A DNA stretch of 42,082 nucleotides from JBFHQE01 sp041592335 (GCA_041592335.1 JBFHQE010000022.1:1-42082); one strand, 5' to 3'. Positions 30,041 to 39,126 are shown, numbered from the stretch's first letter. Translations and numbers: made by a program. The notes: a model not told the origin generated them from the letters alone.

Positions 30041-30066
30041 TCACCGTGCCCAAAGGGGTCCGGTGA
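30041..30066 (-). terminator. Hairpin at the spc/alpha boundary, possible terminator
   Basis: TCACCG (30041-30046) pairs with CGGTGA (30061-30066), with an inner CCC/GGG. On the minus strand GTGGATTGA and then seven Ts follow. The T-run is offset by about 9 nt, so termination may be weak. It also abuts the alpha -35 box. Confidence 0.4.
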
Positions 30067-30095
30067 CCAAATAATCAATGCCTTACGCGGCCCAA

Positions 30096-30209
30096 TCAGC
30101 CCTGACGCTGTTTGTGACGCGCATCCTTACAAATAACCCGTACCACGCCCTTGCGGCGGATTACCTTGCAGTTACGGCAAATCTTCTTGACTGATGCACG
30201 AACTTTCAT
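30096..30209 (-). CDS. rpmJ: 50S ribosomal protein L36, zinc-binding form
   Basis: L36 is the smallest 50S protein. The 37-residue frame reads MKVRASVKKICRNCKVIRRK and continues to KDARHKQRQG. The zinc ligands C11, C14, C27 and H32 are all present, so this is the C+ form. It follows secY by 43 bp, as in the spc operon of other gammaproteobacteria. Confidence 0.96.
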   Translation of the reverse strand: MKVRASVKKICRNCKVIRRKGVVRVICKDARHKQRQG

Positions 30210-30252
30210 GCCACTACCCTATTCTGTAACGATGGCATCAGCCATCAGACCA

Positions 30253-31596
30253 TTAACGTAAAAAGCCGCTCCGACCCTGGCCCTTGAGGTTGGCCTTTTT
30301 CATCAGCCCCTCGTACTGGTGCGACATCAAATGTGCCTGCACCTGCGCCATAAAGTCCATGACCACCACCACGATGATCAGCAAGGACGTACCGCCAAAA
30401 TAGAAAGGTACGTTCCAGTACAAAATCAGAAACTCCGGCAGCAGACAGACCGCGGTGATGTAAATCGCACCCGCCAGTGTCAGCTTGGTCAGCACACCGT
30501 CGATATATTTCGCGGTCTGCTCACCCGGCCGAATACCCGGTACAAAGGCACCGGACTTCTTCAAATTATCGGCTGTTTCCCGGGCGTTAAACTGCAACGC
30601 CGTGTAGAAAAAGCAGAAAAACACAATCGCCAGCGCATAGAACAGCACATACAGAGGCTGACCGGGCGCCAGTGTCGCCGCAATATCCTTCAACCAGCTC
30701 ATCCCTTCGGTGTTACCCAACCAGGACCCGATGGTCGCCGGGAACAGGATAATACTGGAGGCGAAAATCGGCGGTATTACCCCCGCCATGTTCAGCTTCA
30801 GCGGCAGATGCGTGCTCTGAGCGGCATACATCTTGCGCCCCTGCTGACGCTTCGCGTAATTGACCGTGATCCGACGTTGGCCACGTTCAACAAATACTAC
30901 AAATGCCGTTACCGCCAGCGCCAGGGCAAACAGGAACAATATGGTCAGCACGTTCATTTCACCCGTGCGCGCCAGTTCCAGCGTACCGCCAATGGCCGAA
31001 GGCAATCCCGCCACGATGCCGGCAAAGATAATGATCGAAATACCATTACCAATACCGCGCTCGGTAATCTGCTCACCCAGCCACATCAGGAACATGGTAC
31101 CGGTAACCAGTGTCACCACCGCCCCGACCACGAAAGCTGCCGGCGACAGGATAACCAAGCCTTCCTGTGACTGCATCAGGCCCATCGAGACACCCACGGC
31201 CTGAAAACTTGCCAGTGCCACGGTGCCATACCGTGTGTACTGGGTAATCTTCCGACGACCTGCCTCGCCTTCCTTTTTCAGCTGCTCCAGCTGCGGAATG
31301 GTAAAACTCAGCAACTGCATGATGATCGACGCCGAAATATACGGCATGATCCCCAGCGCGAAGATCGAGAAGCGCTCCAGCGCCCCACCCGAGAACATAT
31401 TGAACATGTCGAGGATGGTACCGCGCTGCTGGTCGACAAACTGTGCCAGCACGTTCGGATCGATGCCCGGCACTGGCACGAAGGTGCCCAGACGGAAAAC
31501 GATCAGCGCCCCGATGACAAAGAAAATTCTTTGCCGTAATTCGCGTAACTTGCCGAGATCACCCAGTGATCCCAGTGCTGCACCCGGGGCTGCCAC
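30253..31596 (-). CDS. secY: Protein translocase subunit SecY
   Basis: SecY is the ten-span channel of the Sec translocon. The 447 residues (E. coli 443) include GTFVPVPGIDPNVL (about 37-50), the plug region after it, AILGI-like membrane spans, and the cytoplasmic loops with VERGQRRITVNYAKRQQGRK and KKSGAFVPGIRPGEQTAKYI. The C-terminus ends GLMKKANLKGQGRSGFLR. The start is GTG at 31596, directly after the rplO stop (TAAGTG), so translation is probably coupled to L15. Confidence 0.98.
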   Translation of the reverse strand: MAAPGAALGSLGDLGKLRELRQRIFFVIGALIVFRLGTFVPVPGIDPNVLAQFVDQQRGTILDMFNMFSGGALERFSIFALGIMPYISASIIMQLLSFTIPQLEQLKKEGEAGRRKITQYTRYGTVALASFQAVGVSMGLMQSQEGLVILSPAAFVVGAVVTLVTGTMFLMWLGEQITERGIGNGISIIIFAGIVAGLPSAIGGTLELARTGEMNVLTILFLFALALAVTAFVVFVERGQRRITVNYAKRQQGRKMYAAQSTHLPLKLNMAGVIPPIFASSIILFPATIGSWLGNTEGMSWLKDIAATLAPGQPLYVLFYALAIVFFCFFYTALQFNARETADNLKKSGAFVPGIRPGEQTAKYIDGVLTKLTLAGAIYITAVCLLPEFLILYWNVPFYFGGTSLLIIVVVVMDFMAQVQAHLMSHQYEGLMKKANLKGQGRSGFLR

Positions 31597-32031
31597 TTAG
31601 TCTTCGACCTTACCGCCAGCCGCTTCGATGGCCGCGCGTGCACCCTTGGTTACCGCCAGACCCTTCACGGTCACCGCCTTGCTCAACTCGCCAGACAGGA
31701 ACACTTTAACTTTCAGCGCCTGCTGTGGAACCAGGCCAGCTTCCTGCAACGCCAGGATGTCAATCACATCCGCGTCAACCTTGGCCAGTTCGTACAAACG
31801 TACCTCGGCGCGAGTACGGCCAACGCGCGAGCTGAAGCCAACCTTCGGCAAGCGGCGTTGCAATGGCATCTGACCGCCTTCGAAACCGACCTTGTTGAAA
31901 CCACCGGCACGGGATTTCTGACCCTTGTGACCACGGCCACAAGTCTTGCCCAGACCGGAGCCAATGCCTCGGCCAACGCGCTTGCGGGATGTCTTGCTGC
32001 CTTCACCCGGCTTTAATTCATTTAAACGCAT
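31597..32031 (-). CDS. rplO: 50S ribosomal protein L15
   Basis: L15 joins late in 50S assembly. The ATG at 32031 gives MRLNELKPGEGSK and 144 residues, exactly the E. coli length; a frame reaching 32040 would overlap rpmD without support. The glycine- and arginine-rich start RVGRGIGSGLGKTCGRGHKG is characteristic. The start is one base after the rpmD stop. Confidence 0.97.
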   Translation of the reverse strand: MRLNELKPGEGSKTSRKRVGRGIGSGLGKTCGRGHKGQKSRAGGFNKVGFEGGQMPLQRRLPKVGFSSRVGRTRAEVRLYELAKVDADVIDILALQEAGLVPQQALKVKVFLSGELSKAVTVKGLAVTKGARAAIEAAGGKVED

Positions 32032-32032
32032 C

Positions 32033-32215
32033 TCACGCACCCTCGACCTTAAGCATGTAGGAAATCTTGTTGATCATGCCGCGATTTTCCGGTGTATCCA
32101 GCACCTCAACGGTGTGATGCATACGGCGCAGACCTAGACCGCGCACACAGGCCCTGTGGTTCTCCAAGCGACCGTGGAAACTGCGGATCAATGTCACCTT
32201 GATTTTGTCAGCCAT
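32033..32215 (-). CDS. rpmD: 50S ribosomal protein L30
   Basis: L30 binds 23S rRNA. The 60 residues start MADKIKVTLIRSFHGRLENH and include VRGLGLRRMHHTVEVLDTPE, matching bacterial L30 (59 in E. coli). It lies 6 bp after rpsE and 1 bp before rplO. Confidence 0.97.
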   Translation of the reverse strand: MADKIKVTLIRSFHGRLENHRACVRGLGLRRMHHTVEVLDTPENRGMINKISYMLKVEGA

Positions 32216-32221
32216 CGTTAA

Positions 32222-32728
32222 TTACCCCAGAATCTCGTTGACACTCTTGCCGCGCTTCGCTGCCACTTCTTCAGGGGCATACATATCAACCAATCCATTC
32301 ATGGTTGCGCGCACCACGTTGATCGGGTTGTTGGTACCGATACATTTGGCCAGCACGTCTTTCACACCCACGACTTCGAACACCGCGCGCATCGCGCCAC
32401 CGGCGATGATACCGGTACCTTCCGATGCGGGCTTCATGAAGACCTTGGCGGCGCCGTGACGACCAACCAGTTCATATTGCAGCGTACCTTCTTTCAGGGA
32501 CACGCTCTTCATGTTCTTGCGAGCTGATTCCATTGCCTTCTGGATGGCAATCGGTACTTCACGCGCCTTGCCGGTGCCGAAACCAACGCGACCATTACCA
32601 TCGCCGACGACTGTCAGCGCGGAGAATGCGAAAATACGGCCACCTTTAACAACCTTGGCAACACGATTAACCGCTACCAGTTTTTCCTGCAGGCCATCAC
32701 CCTGGACTTGTGCATCTACATTTGCCAT
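32222..32728 (-). CDS. rpsE: 30S ribosomal protein S5
   Basis: S5 takes part in mRNA unwinding and decoding accuracy. The 168 residues (E. coli 167) show QEKLVAVNRVAKVVKGGRIF in the double-stranded RNA-binding-like domain, then GNGRVGFGTGKAREVPIAIQ, and ASEGTGIIAGGAMRAVFEV in the second domain. It follows rplR by 10 bp. Confidence 0.98.
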   Translation of the reverse strand: MANVDAQVQGDGLQEKLVAVNRVAKVVKGGRIFAFSALTVVGDGNGRVGFGTGKAREVPIAIQKAMESARKNMKSVSLKEGTLQYELVGRHGAAKVFMKPASEGTGIIAGGAMRAVFEVVGVKDVLAKCIGTNNPINVVRATMNGLVDMYAPEEVAAKRGKSVNEILG

Positions 32729-32738
32729 TTGTTAACCC

Positions 32739-33086
32739 TTAAAACTCGAGACCAGCTTCGCGAGCAGCGTCAGCCAACGCCTTTACACGGCCATGATATT
32801 TAAAACCAGAACGATCAAAGGCAACCTTTTCAATACCGGCCGCTTTGGCGCGCTCACCAATCAGTTTACCCACTGCAGCTGCGGCATCCGAATTACCTGT
32901 CTTGCCGTCACGCAATGCCTTGTCCAGCGTTGAAGCCGAAGCCAGCACAGTATCGCCACTGGGACTGATCACCTGGGCATACATATGGCGCGGCGTGCGA
33001 TGAATCGTCAGACGATGCGCGCCCAGTTCACGGATCTTCGCACGGGCACGACGAGCGCGGCGTATGCGAGTTGATTTCTTGTCCAT
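32739..33086 (-). CDS. rplR: 50S ribosomal protein L18
   Basis: L18 binds 5S rRNA. The 115 residues start MDKKSTRIRRARRARAKIRE and contain HRTPRHMYAQVI and FDRSGFKYHGRVKALADAAR near the end. AAGGA stands 7 nt ahead of the ATG. The gap to rplF (66 bp) is one of the larger ones in the spc operon, but I see no gene in it. Confidence 0.97.
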   Translation of the reverse strand: MDKKSTRIRRARRARAKIRELGAHRLTIHRTPRHMYAQVISPSGDTVLASASTLDKALRDGKTGNSDAAAAVGKLIGERAKAAGIEKVAFDRSGFKYHGRVKALADAAREAGLEF

Positions 33087-33152
33087 CTCAATATCCTTTC
33101 AGCTATTGGAATGACGATTGCCGACCGCCATTCAGCTTCTACAAAATCTACG

Positions 33153-33686
33153 TTACTTTTTCTTGGCTTCCTTACGCACGATGTGTTCACCGGCGTATTT
33201 CACACCCTTGCCCTTGTAAGGCTCGGGCGGACGGTAAGCGCGTATCTCGGCGGCGACCTGGCCGACCTGCTGCTTGTCGCTGCCCTTGATCACGATTTCT
33301 GTCTGGCTGGGTGTTTCCACTGTGACACCTTCCGGCACCGGATAATCAACCGGGTGCGAAAAGCCCAGCGTCAGGTTCAGCACATTGCCCTTGGCCTGCG
33401 CACGATAACCGACACCAACCAGTTCCATCTTCTTTTCAAAGCCCGCGCTCACACCGGTAACCATGTTGTTAACCAGCGCACGGGTAGTACCCGCCAGGGC
33501 GCGTGAAACCTTGGAGCCATCCTTCGCTTCGAAGGTCAGCACGTTACCATCCTGATTCAGTGCCACATTGGCATGAACCGCATGCTCCAGCGAACCTTTC
33601 GGACCCTTTACAGTCACCACCTGGCCATTCAGGTTGATCTCAACACCTTTTGGCAGCTCGACTGGTTGTTTAGCGACGCGCGACAT
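33153..33686 (-). CDS. rplF: 50S ribosomal protein L6
   Basis: L6 lies near the sarcin-ricin loop and the factor-binding site. The 177 residues equal E. coli L6: MSRVAKQPVELPKGVEINLN at the start, GVGYRAQAKGNVLNLTLGFSHPV in the middle (domain 2), and the conserved GKGVKYAGEHIVRKEAKKK end. Confidence 0.98.
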   Translation of the reverse strand: MSRVAKQPVELPKGVEINLNGQVVTVKGPKGSLEHAVHANVALNQDGNVLTFEAKDGSKVSRALAGTTRALVNNMVTGVSAGFEKKMELVGVGYRAQAKGNVLNLTLGFSHPVDYPVPEGVTVETPSQTEIVIKGSDKQQVGQVAAEIRAYRPPEPYKGKGVKYAGEHIVRKEAKKK

Positions 33687-33701
33687 TGCAATTACTCCCG
33701 A

Positions 33702-34097
33702 TTAGCTGACCGTACAAATCACTTCACCGCCTTCACCGGCAGCGCGTGCTTGACGATCGCTCATAACACCTTTTGATGTAGAGATGATGGAAATACCCAG
33801 GCCAGCCTGTACCTGTGGCAGCTCATCCTTACCTTTGTAAACCCGCAGACCCGGACGGCTGACGCGCTTGACGTCGGCGATAACCGGCTCACCGTTGTAG
33901 TACTTGAGCTCAATACTCAGGGTCGGCTTTCCGGCAACATCGGCAACCGAAAAGTCGGTGATATAACCTTCGTCTTTCAACACCTGCGCAATTGCAGTTT
34001 TCTGCTTTGCTGCTGGCATGCTCACCTGGGCTTTTTCCGCGGACTGTCCATTACGGATGCGGGTCAGCATATCGGCAATCGGATCTGACATACTCAT
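33702..34097 (-). CDS. rpsH: 30S ribosomal protein S8
   Basis: S8 binds the central domain of 16S rRNA and, in E. coli, represses the spc operon by binding at rplE. Starting at ATG 34097 (MSMSDPIADMLTRIRNGQSA) it has 131 residues (E. coli 130). A frame reaching 34151 would overlap rpsN and is rejected. The C-terminal GISIISTSKGVMSDRQAR is the conserved S8 RNA-binding part. Confidence 0.98.
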   Translation of the reverse strand: MSMSDPIADMLTRIRNGQSAEKAQVSMPAAKQKTAIAQVLKDEGYITDFSVADVAGKPTLSIELKYYNGEPVIADVKRVSRPGLRVYKGKDELPQVQAGLGISIISTSKGVMSDRQARAAGEGGEVICTVS

Positions 34098-34113
34098 CTT
34101 GAAATATCCTCTG

Positions 34114-34419
34114 TTACCAGCTGGCCTTGACCAGACCCGGTACTTCACCACGCATCATGTGCTCGCGCAGCTTGTTGCGGCACAAACCAAACTTGCGATA
34201 AACCGCATGTGGACGACCGGTTTCACGGCATCGACGCTGTACACGCGAAGGACTGGCGTTGCGCGGCAGCTTCTGCAGTTTCATTACTGCTTCTTCCACC
34301 TGCTCAGGAGTGCTCTCCTTACTGTTGATGACAGCCTTCAGTGCAGCGCGCTTGGCCGCGTACTTCTTGACTGTCTTCATACGCTTCGCTTCGCGAGCAA
34401 TCATCGATTTCTTAGCCAT
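34114..34419 (-). CDS. rpsN: 30S ribosomal protein S14, zinc-free form
   Basis: S14 is in the 30S head. Its 101 residues equal E. coli S14 and belong to the long C- type: MAKKSMIAREAKRMKTVKKY at the start, NASPSRVQRRCRETGRPHAV and FGLCRNKLREHMMRGEVPGL at the end. Only two cysteines are present, so there is no CxxC...CxxC zinc ribbon, in contrast to the zinc forms of S4 and L36 nearby. Confidence 0.98.
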   Translation of the reverse strand: MAKKSMIAREAKRMKTVKKYAAKRAALKAVINSKESTPEQVEEAVMKLQKLPRNASPSRVQRRCRETGRPHAVYRKFGLCRNKLREHMMRGEVPGLVKASW

Positions 34420-34433
34420 ACTCTCTATAACTC

Positions 34434-34976
34434 TTAGTTGCGGAACGGAAAGTTGAAAGCCGCCAGCAGCGCCTTGGCTTCTTCATCCGTCTTTGCTGTG
34501 GTTGTAATCGTAATATCCATGCCGCGCAGCGCATCAACCTTGTCGTAATCGATTTCCGGGAAGATGATCTGCTCGCGTACACCCATGCTGTAATTTCCAC
34601 GTCCGTCAAAAGACTTGCCGTTCAGGCCACGGAAGTCGCGAATACGCGGAATAGCAATAGTGATCAGGCGGTCCAGGAATTCATACATGCGATCACGGCG
34701 CAACGTTACCTTGCAGCCGATCGGCCAGCCATCGCGAATTTTAAAACCCGCAACGGACTTACGCGCCTTGGTTACAACCGCTTTCTGACCCGCGATCTTT
34801 TCCATGTCGCTGACCGCATGTTCCATGACCTTACGGTCACCGACAGCTTCACCAACGCCCATGTTCAACGTGATCTTGGTGATTTTCGGAATTTCCATCA
34901 CATTGGCGTAACCGAACTTTTCTTTCAGTTCGCCTACCACCTTGTCACGATATACATCTTGCAATCTTGCTGACAT
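34434..34976 (-). CDS. rplE: 50S ribosomal protein L5
   Basis: L5 binds 5S rRNA and contacts the P-site tRNA. With ATG 34976 (MSARLQDVYRDKVV) it has 180 residues (E. coli 179); an in-frame TTG at 34988 is less likely. IPKITKITLNMGVGEAVGD and ITKARKSVAGFKIRDGWPIG-like core sequence (VTKARKSVAGFKIR) and the C-terminal GMDITITTTAKTDEEAKALL mark the family. Confidence 0.97.
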   Translation of the reverse strand: MSARLQDVYRDKVVGELKEKFGYANVMEIPKITKITLNMGVGEAVGDRKVMEHAVSDMEKIAGQKAVVTKARKSVAGFKIRDGWPIGCKVTLRRDRMYEFLDRLITIAIPRIRDFRGLNGKSFDGRGNYSMGVREQIIFPEIDYDKVDALRGMDITITTTAKTDEEAKALLAAFNFPFRN

Positions 34977-35006
34977 TGCTGCGTCCAACCTTCAAATAAA
35001 CGTCTA

Positions 35007-35324
35007 TCAGGCGTCGATTACTTCGCCGTTAGACTTGAAATAACGTACCTTGCGGCCGTCATCCAGTGTCTTGAAACCTACACGATCGCCCTTACCGGCC
35101 TGGGCATTAAACAGCATTACATTGGAAGCCTCGATAGCCGCTTCCTTCTCGATAATGCCGCCTGTTTCGCCGCGCTGCGGATTGGGCTTCTGGTGCTTCT
35201 TGATGAGGTTGACGTTTTCAACAATCAAACGTTCATCGTCGAGCACACGCAATACCGTGCCGCGCTTACCCTTGTCTTTTCCGGTGATGACAATCACTTC
35301 ATCATCTTTTTTAATCTTGCGCAT
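35007..35324 (-). CDS. rplX: 50S ribosomal protein L24
   Basis: L24 starts 50S assembly. The 105 residues (E. coli 104) contain the KOW motif KDDEVIVITGKDKGKRGTVL (5-24) and NLIKKHQKPNPQRGETGGII. It lies 18 bp after rplN. Confidence 0.98.
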   Translation of the reverse strand: MRKIKKDDEVIVITGKDKGKRGTVLRVLDDERLIVENVNLIKKHQKPNPQRGETGGIIEKEAAIEASNVMLFNAQAGKGDRVGFKTLDDGRKVRYFKSNGEVIDA

Positions 35325-35342
35325 GATGCTTACCTACGCCTG

Positions 35343-35711
35343 TTAAAGCACTTCTGGGGCCAGCGACACGATCTTCATGAAGCGCTCACCGCGCAGTTCA
35401 CGTGTCACAGGTCCAAAGATACGAGTACCAATCGGCTCCAGTTTGCTGTTCAGCAGAACAGCGGCGTTGGAGTCGAAACGCACCACGGAACCGTCAGGGC
35501 GACGAACACCCTTACGGGTACGCACCACAACGGCGTTATAAACTTCACCTTTCTTGACCTTGCCGCGTGGAATCGCTTCCTTAACGCTGACCTTGATCAC
35601 ATCTCCGATCGCAGCATAACGACGATGGGAACCACCCAGGACCTTGATACACTGGACCTGACGGGCGCCGCTGTTGTCTGCTGCATCGAGCATGGTTTGC
35701 ATCTGAATCAT
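35343..35711 (-). CDS. rplN: 50S ribosomal protein L14
   Basis: L14 lies at the subunit interface. The 122 residues begin MIQMQTMLDAADNSGARQVQ and include VKEAIPRGKVKKGEVYNAVV, then FDSNAAVLLNSKLEPIGTRI. As first gene of the spc operon it might have its own promoter in the 36-bp gap after rpsQ or within rpsQ; I saw no convincing one. Confidence 0.98.
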   Translation of the reverse strand: MIQMQTMLDAADNSGARQVQCIKVLGGSHRRYAAIGDVIKVSVKEAIPRGKVKKGEVYNAVVVRTRKGVRRPDGSVVRFDSNAAVLLNSKLEPIGTRIFGPVTRELRGERFMKIVSLAPEVL

Positions 35712-35747
35712 GACTGCTTACCTAATGTTTGGCCTAGTTCTGTTGGC

Positions 35748-36014
35748 TTAACCCAATTCGGCACGTTCGACGACAGAAACCAGTCTCCAGGACTTGGTTT
35801 TTGAAATCGGCCGACACTGTTCGATGGTAACTGTATCGCCCATCTTGCAGTCGTTATTCTCATCATGGACATGCAGCTTGGTGGAACGACGCACGTACTT
35901 GCCGTAGATCGGGTGTGGCACCTTGCGCTCGATCAATACGGTCGCTGACTTGTCCATCTTGTCGCTGATCACGCGACCCTGCAGGGTGCGCTGAGTCTTC
36001 TGTTCGGTGTTCAT
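35748..36014 (-). CDS. rpsQ: 30S ribosomal protein S17
   Basis: S17 is a primary 16S rRNA-binding OB-fold protein. The 88 residues contain QGRVISDKMDKSATVLIERK and HPIYGKYVRRSTKLHVHDEN, then GDTVTIEQCRPISKTKSWRL. The ATG overlaps the rpmC stop by 4 nt. It is the last gene of the S10 operon. Confidence 0.97.
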   Translation of the reverse strand: MNTEQKTQRTLQGRVISDKMDKSATVLIERKVPHPIYGKYVRRSTKLHVHDENNDCKMGDTVTIEQCRPISKTKSWRLVSVVERAELG

Positions 36015-36211
36015 GCGCTAGCTCCCGCCTTCATTTCATTCAGCACGGTCTTGACCCGCGCGATGTCCTTGCGAACACGGTTAAACAGGTGCGGACGTGA
36101 CAGCTGGCCAGTACCAGACTGCATGCGCAGATTGAACTGTTCGCGCAGCAGACCCATTAGCTCTTCACGCAATTCAGCTTCGGATTTACTCCGTAATTCA
36201 CTCGCCTTCAT
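36011..36211 (-). CDS. rpmC: 50S ribosomal protein L29
   Basis: L29 borders the peptide exit tunnel and helps dock trigger factor and SRP. The 66 helical residues include MKASELRSKSEAELREELMG and LLREQFNLRMQSGTGQLSRP. The start shares one base with the rplP stop (TAATG), and its stop overlaps rpsQ. Confidence 0.97.
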   Translation of the reverse strand: MKASELRSKSEAELREELMGLLREQFNLRMQSGTGQLSRPHLFNRVRKDIARVKTVLNEMKAGASA

Positions 36212-36624
36212 TACATTACCGTCCGACTAACGAAAGTGATGCCGAGCGGCAACTTGGCAGCGGCAAGTGCAAATGCCTCGCGCGCCAGTTCTTCGGACAC
36301 ACCTTCAATTTCATACAAAACTCGACCGGGCTGAATTTTTGCCACCCAGTATTCAACGTTACCCTTACCCTTACCCATACGTACTTCGATAGGCTTCTTG
36401 GTAACAGGCACATCCGGGAATACGCGGATCCACAACTTTCCGCCACGCTTTACATGGCGAGTGATCGCACGACGACCAGCCTCGATCTGACGGGCAGTCA
36501 ACTGACCGCGCGTAGTGGACTTGATCGCAAATTCGCCGAAGCTCACCCGGCTACCAGCAGAACATACGCCGCGGTTACGGCCCTTATGCTGCTTGCGAAA
36601 CTTGGTTCTTTTAGGCTGCAACAT
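36211..36624 (-). CDS. rplP: 50S ribosomal protein L16
   Basis: L16 organises the A-site finger and peptidyl-transferase region. The 137 residues (E. coli 136) start MLQPKRTKFRKQHKGRNRGV and contain QIEAGRRAITRHVKRGGKLW, then KPIEVRMGKGKGNVEYWVAK. It lies 14 bp after rpsC. Confidence 0.98.
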   Translation of the reverse strand: MLQPKRTKFRKQHKGRNRGVCSAGSRVSFGEFAIKSTTRGQLTARQIEAGRRAITRHVKRGGKLWIRVFPDVPVTKKPIEVRMGKGKGNVEYWVAKIQPGRVLYEIEGVSEELAREAFALAAAKLPLGITFVSRTVM

Positions 36625-36638
36625 TGTTCATAAACTCC

Positions 36639-37322
36639 TTAGCTGGCCGCCTGCTTCTTGCCGCCTTCCGCAGGCGCAGTGGACTGCTCTTCGTTACCCA
36701 GCACTTCGCCCTTGAAGATCCACACTTTCACGCCAATGATGCCGTAAGTAGTGCTGGCTTCAGCAGTGCCGTAATCGATATCCGCACGCAGCGTGTGCAG
36801 CGGTACACGACCTTCGCGATACCATTCGGTACGGGCGATTTCCGCGCCGTTCAGACGACCGGCTACGTTAATGCGAATACCCAGCGCGCCCAGGCGCATG
36901 GAGTTCGATACTGCGCGCTTCATGGCGCGACGGAACATGATGCGGCGCTCAAGCTGCTGCGCAACACCTTCCGCAACCAGGGTCGCATCTAGTTCCGGCT
37001 TGCGAATCTCTTCGATATTCACATGTACCGGGATACCCATCATGGCGCTGACTTCCTTGCGCAGCACTTCGATGTCTTCACCCTTCTTGCCGATCACGAT
37101 GCCGGGACGGGCTGTATGAATGGTGATCATGGCATTCTTGGCCGGACGCTCAATCTGAATACGGCTGACAGAGGCATGCGCCAGACGCTTCTTGATGAAG
37201 TCGCGCACCTTCAGATCGTTATTCAGGTAATCCGCATAGTCGCTGGAATCGGCGTACCACTTGGACTGCCAGTCCTTAACGATGCCGAGGCGAATCCCGG
37301 TTGGATGTACTTTTTGACCCAT
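36639..37322 (-). CDS. rpsC: 30S ribosomal protein S3
   Basis: S3 lines the mRNA entry channel. The 227 residues begin MGQKVHPTGIRLGIVKDWQS, have a KH domain with RPGIVIGKKGEDIEVLRKEV (about 75-94), and the C-terminal domain LNGAEIARTEWYREGRVPLH ending with a short Ala/Gly tail. It lies between rplV and rplP with gaps of 12 and 14 bp. Confidence 0.98.
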   Translation of the reverse strand: MGQKVHPTGIRLGIVKDWQSKWYADSSDYADYLNNDLKVRDFIKKRLAHASVSRIQIERPAKNAMITIHTARPGIVIGKKGEDIEVLRKEVSAMMGIPVHVNIEEIRKPELDATLVAEGVAQQLERRIMFRRAMKRAVSNSMRLGALGIRINVAGRLNGAEIARTEWYREGRVPLHTLRADIDYGTAEASTTYGIIGVKVWIFKGEVLGNEEQSTAPAEGGKKQAAS

Positions 37323-37334
37323 ACTTAATTCTCT

Positions 37335-37664
37335 TTAGTCTGCAACCGTTACAGTAATGTGGCTGGTGCGCTTCATGATGCGATCACCACGGCCCTTGGC
37401 ACGTGCATGCATACGCTTCAGAACCGGACCTTCGTCGACACAGATAGCCGACACTTTCAATTCATCGATATCCGCGCCTTCGTTGTGCTCGGCGTTGGCA
37501 ATGGCTGATTCCAGCACCTTGCGCACGATGCCCGCAGCCTTCTTGGAGCTGAAAGACAACAGTGTCAGCGCCTTTTCCACCGGCAGGCCACGCACCTGGT
37601 CAGCGACCAGACGGCACTTCTGGGGCGAGATGCGCGCATAAGTCAATTTGGCAAACGTCTGCAT
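37335..37664 (-). CDS. rplV: 50S ribosomal protein L22
   Basis: L22 sends a beta-hairpin into the exit tunnel. The 109 residues (E. coli 110) include YARISPQKCRLVADQVRGLP, then VLESAIANAEHNEGADIDEL and the tunnel loop PVLKRMHARAKGRGDRIMKR. No unusual change in the macrolide-linked loop is apparent by eye. Confidence 0.98.
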   Translation of the reverse strand: MQTFAKLTYARISPQKCRLVADQVRGLPVEKALTLLSFSSKKAAGIVRKVLESAIANAEHNEGADIDELKVSAICVDEGPVLKRMHARAKGRGDRIMKRTSHITVTVAD

Positions 37665-37678
37665 GTTCGTCTCGCTCC

Positions 37679-37951
37679 TTACTTGGATTTCTTGTCCGCC
37701 GCGTGACCCTTGAAGGTACGTGTCGCGGCAAACTCACCTAATTTATGACCGATCATATTTTCATTCACGAGCACTGGCACGTGCTGACGGCCGTTGTGCA
37801 CCGCAATGGTCAGACCCACCATGTTCGGCAGAATCATGGAACGGCGTGACCAGGTCTTGATCGGCTTGCGGTTGTTGGTTTCAACTGCGGCCTCAACCTT
37901 CTTCATCAGATGGTCGTCAATAAAAGGACCTTTATGTACTGAACGTGGCAC
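37679..37951 (-). CDS. rpsS: 30S ribosomal protein S19
   Basis: S19 is in the 30S head next to S13. The 90 residues start MPRSVHKGPFIDDHLMKKVE and contain KTWSRRSMILPNMVGLTIAV and the conserved GHKLGEFAATRTFKGHAADK. It follows rplB by 14 bp. Confidence 0.98.
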   Translation of the reverse strand: MPRSVHKGPFIDDHLMKKVEAAVETNNRKPIKTWSRRSMILPNMVGLTIAVHNGRQHVPVLVNENMIGHKLGEFAATRTFKGHAADKKSK

Positions 37952-37965
37952 GGTTAAAACCTCAC

Positions 37966-38793
<828 letters not shown>

Positions 38794-38829
38794 AACTAAA
38801 CCTTAACCCTTCAATATTCAGCGCCGAGC

Positions 38830-39126
38830 TTACTCAGCACCCATAAAATCGATATCCTGACCTTCAGCCAGCGTGATGTACGCTTTCTTCCAGTCGCTGC
38901 GCTTGCCAAATGTCTGACCGAAACGCTTCAGCTTGCCCTTCATGTTGGCTACCTGAACACCAGTCACTTTCACATCGAACATCAGCTCAACGGCCTTGCG
39001 AATTTCCGGCTTGGTCGCATCCGGCAGCACCTTGAAGGCAAACTGACGGTTCTGCTCACCGATACGCGCACTCTTTTCAGACACGATGGGTGACAACAGG
39101 ATCTTCATCAAACGTTCTTGACTCAT
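38830..39126 (-). CDS. rplW: 50S ribosomal protein L23
   Basis: L23 is the chaperone docking site at the tunnel exit. The 98 residues start MSQERLMKILLSPIVSEKSA; the first ATG is favoured over Met7 because it overlaps the rplD stop by 4 nt (ATGA). RKAVELMFDVKVTGVQVANM and GKLKRFGQTFGKRSDWKKAY are the conserved rRNA-binding part. Confidence 0.97.
   Translation of the reverse strand: MSQERLMKILLSPIVSEKSARIGEQNRQFAFKVLPDATKPEIRKAVELMFDVKVTGVQVANMKGKLKRFGQTFGKRSDWKKAYITLAEGQDIDFMGAE

Noticed and set aside
30319..31170. 283-codon open frame on the plus strand
   Set aside because: It is antisense to secY, with His/Gln/Arg-rich nonsense composition.
34098..34151. Longer rpsH start overlapping rpsN
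   Set aside because: S8 begins MSM-DPIADML; the extra 18 residues have no family support.
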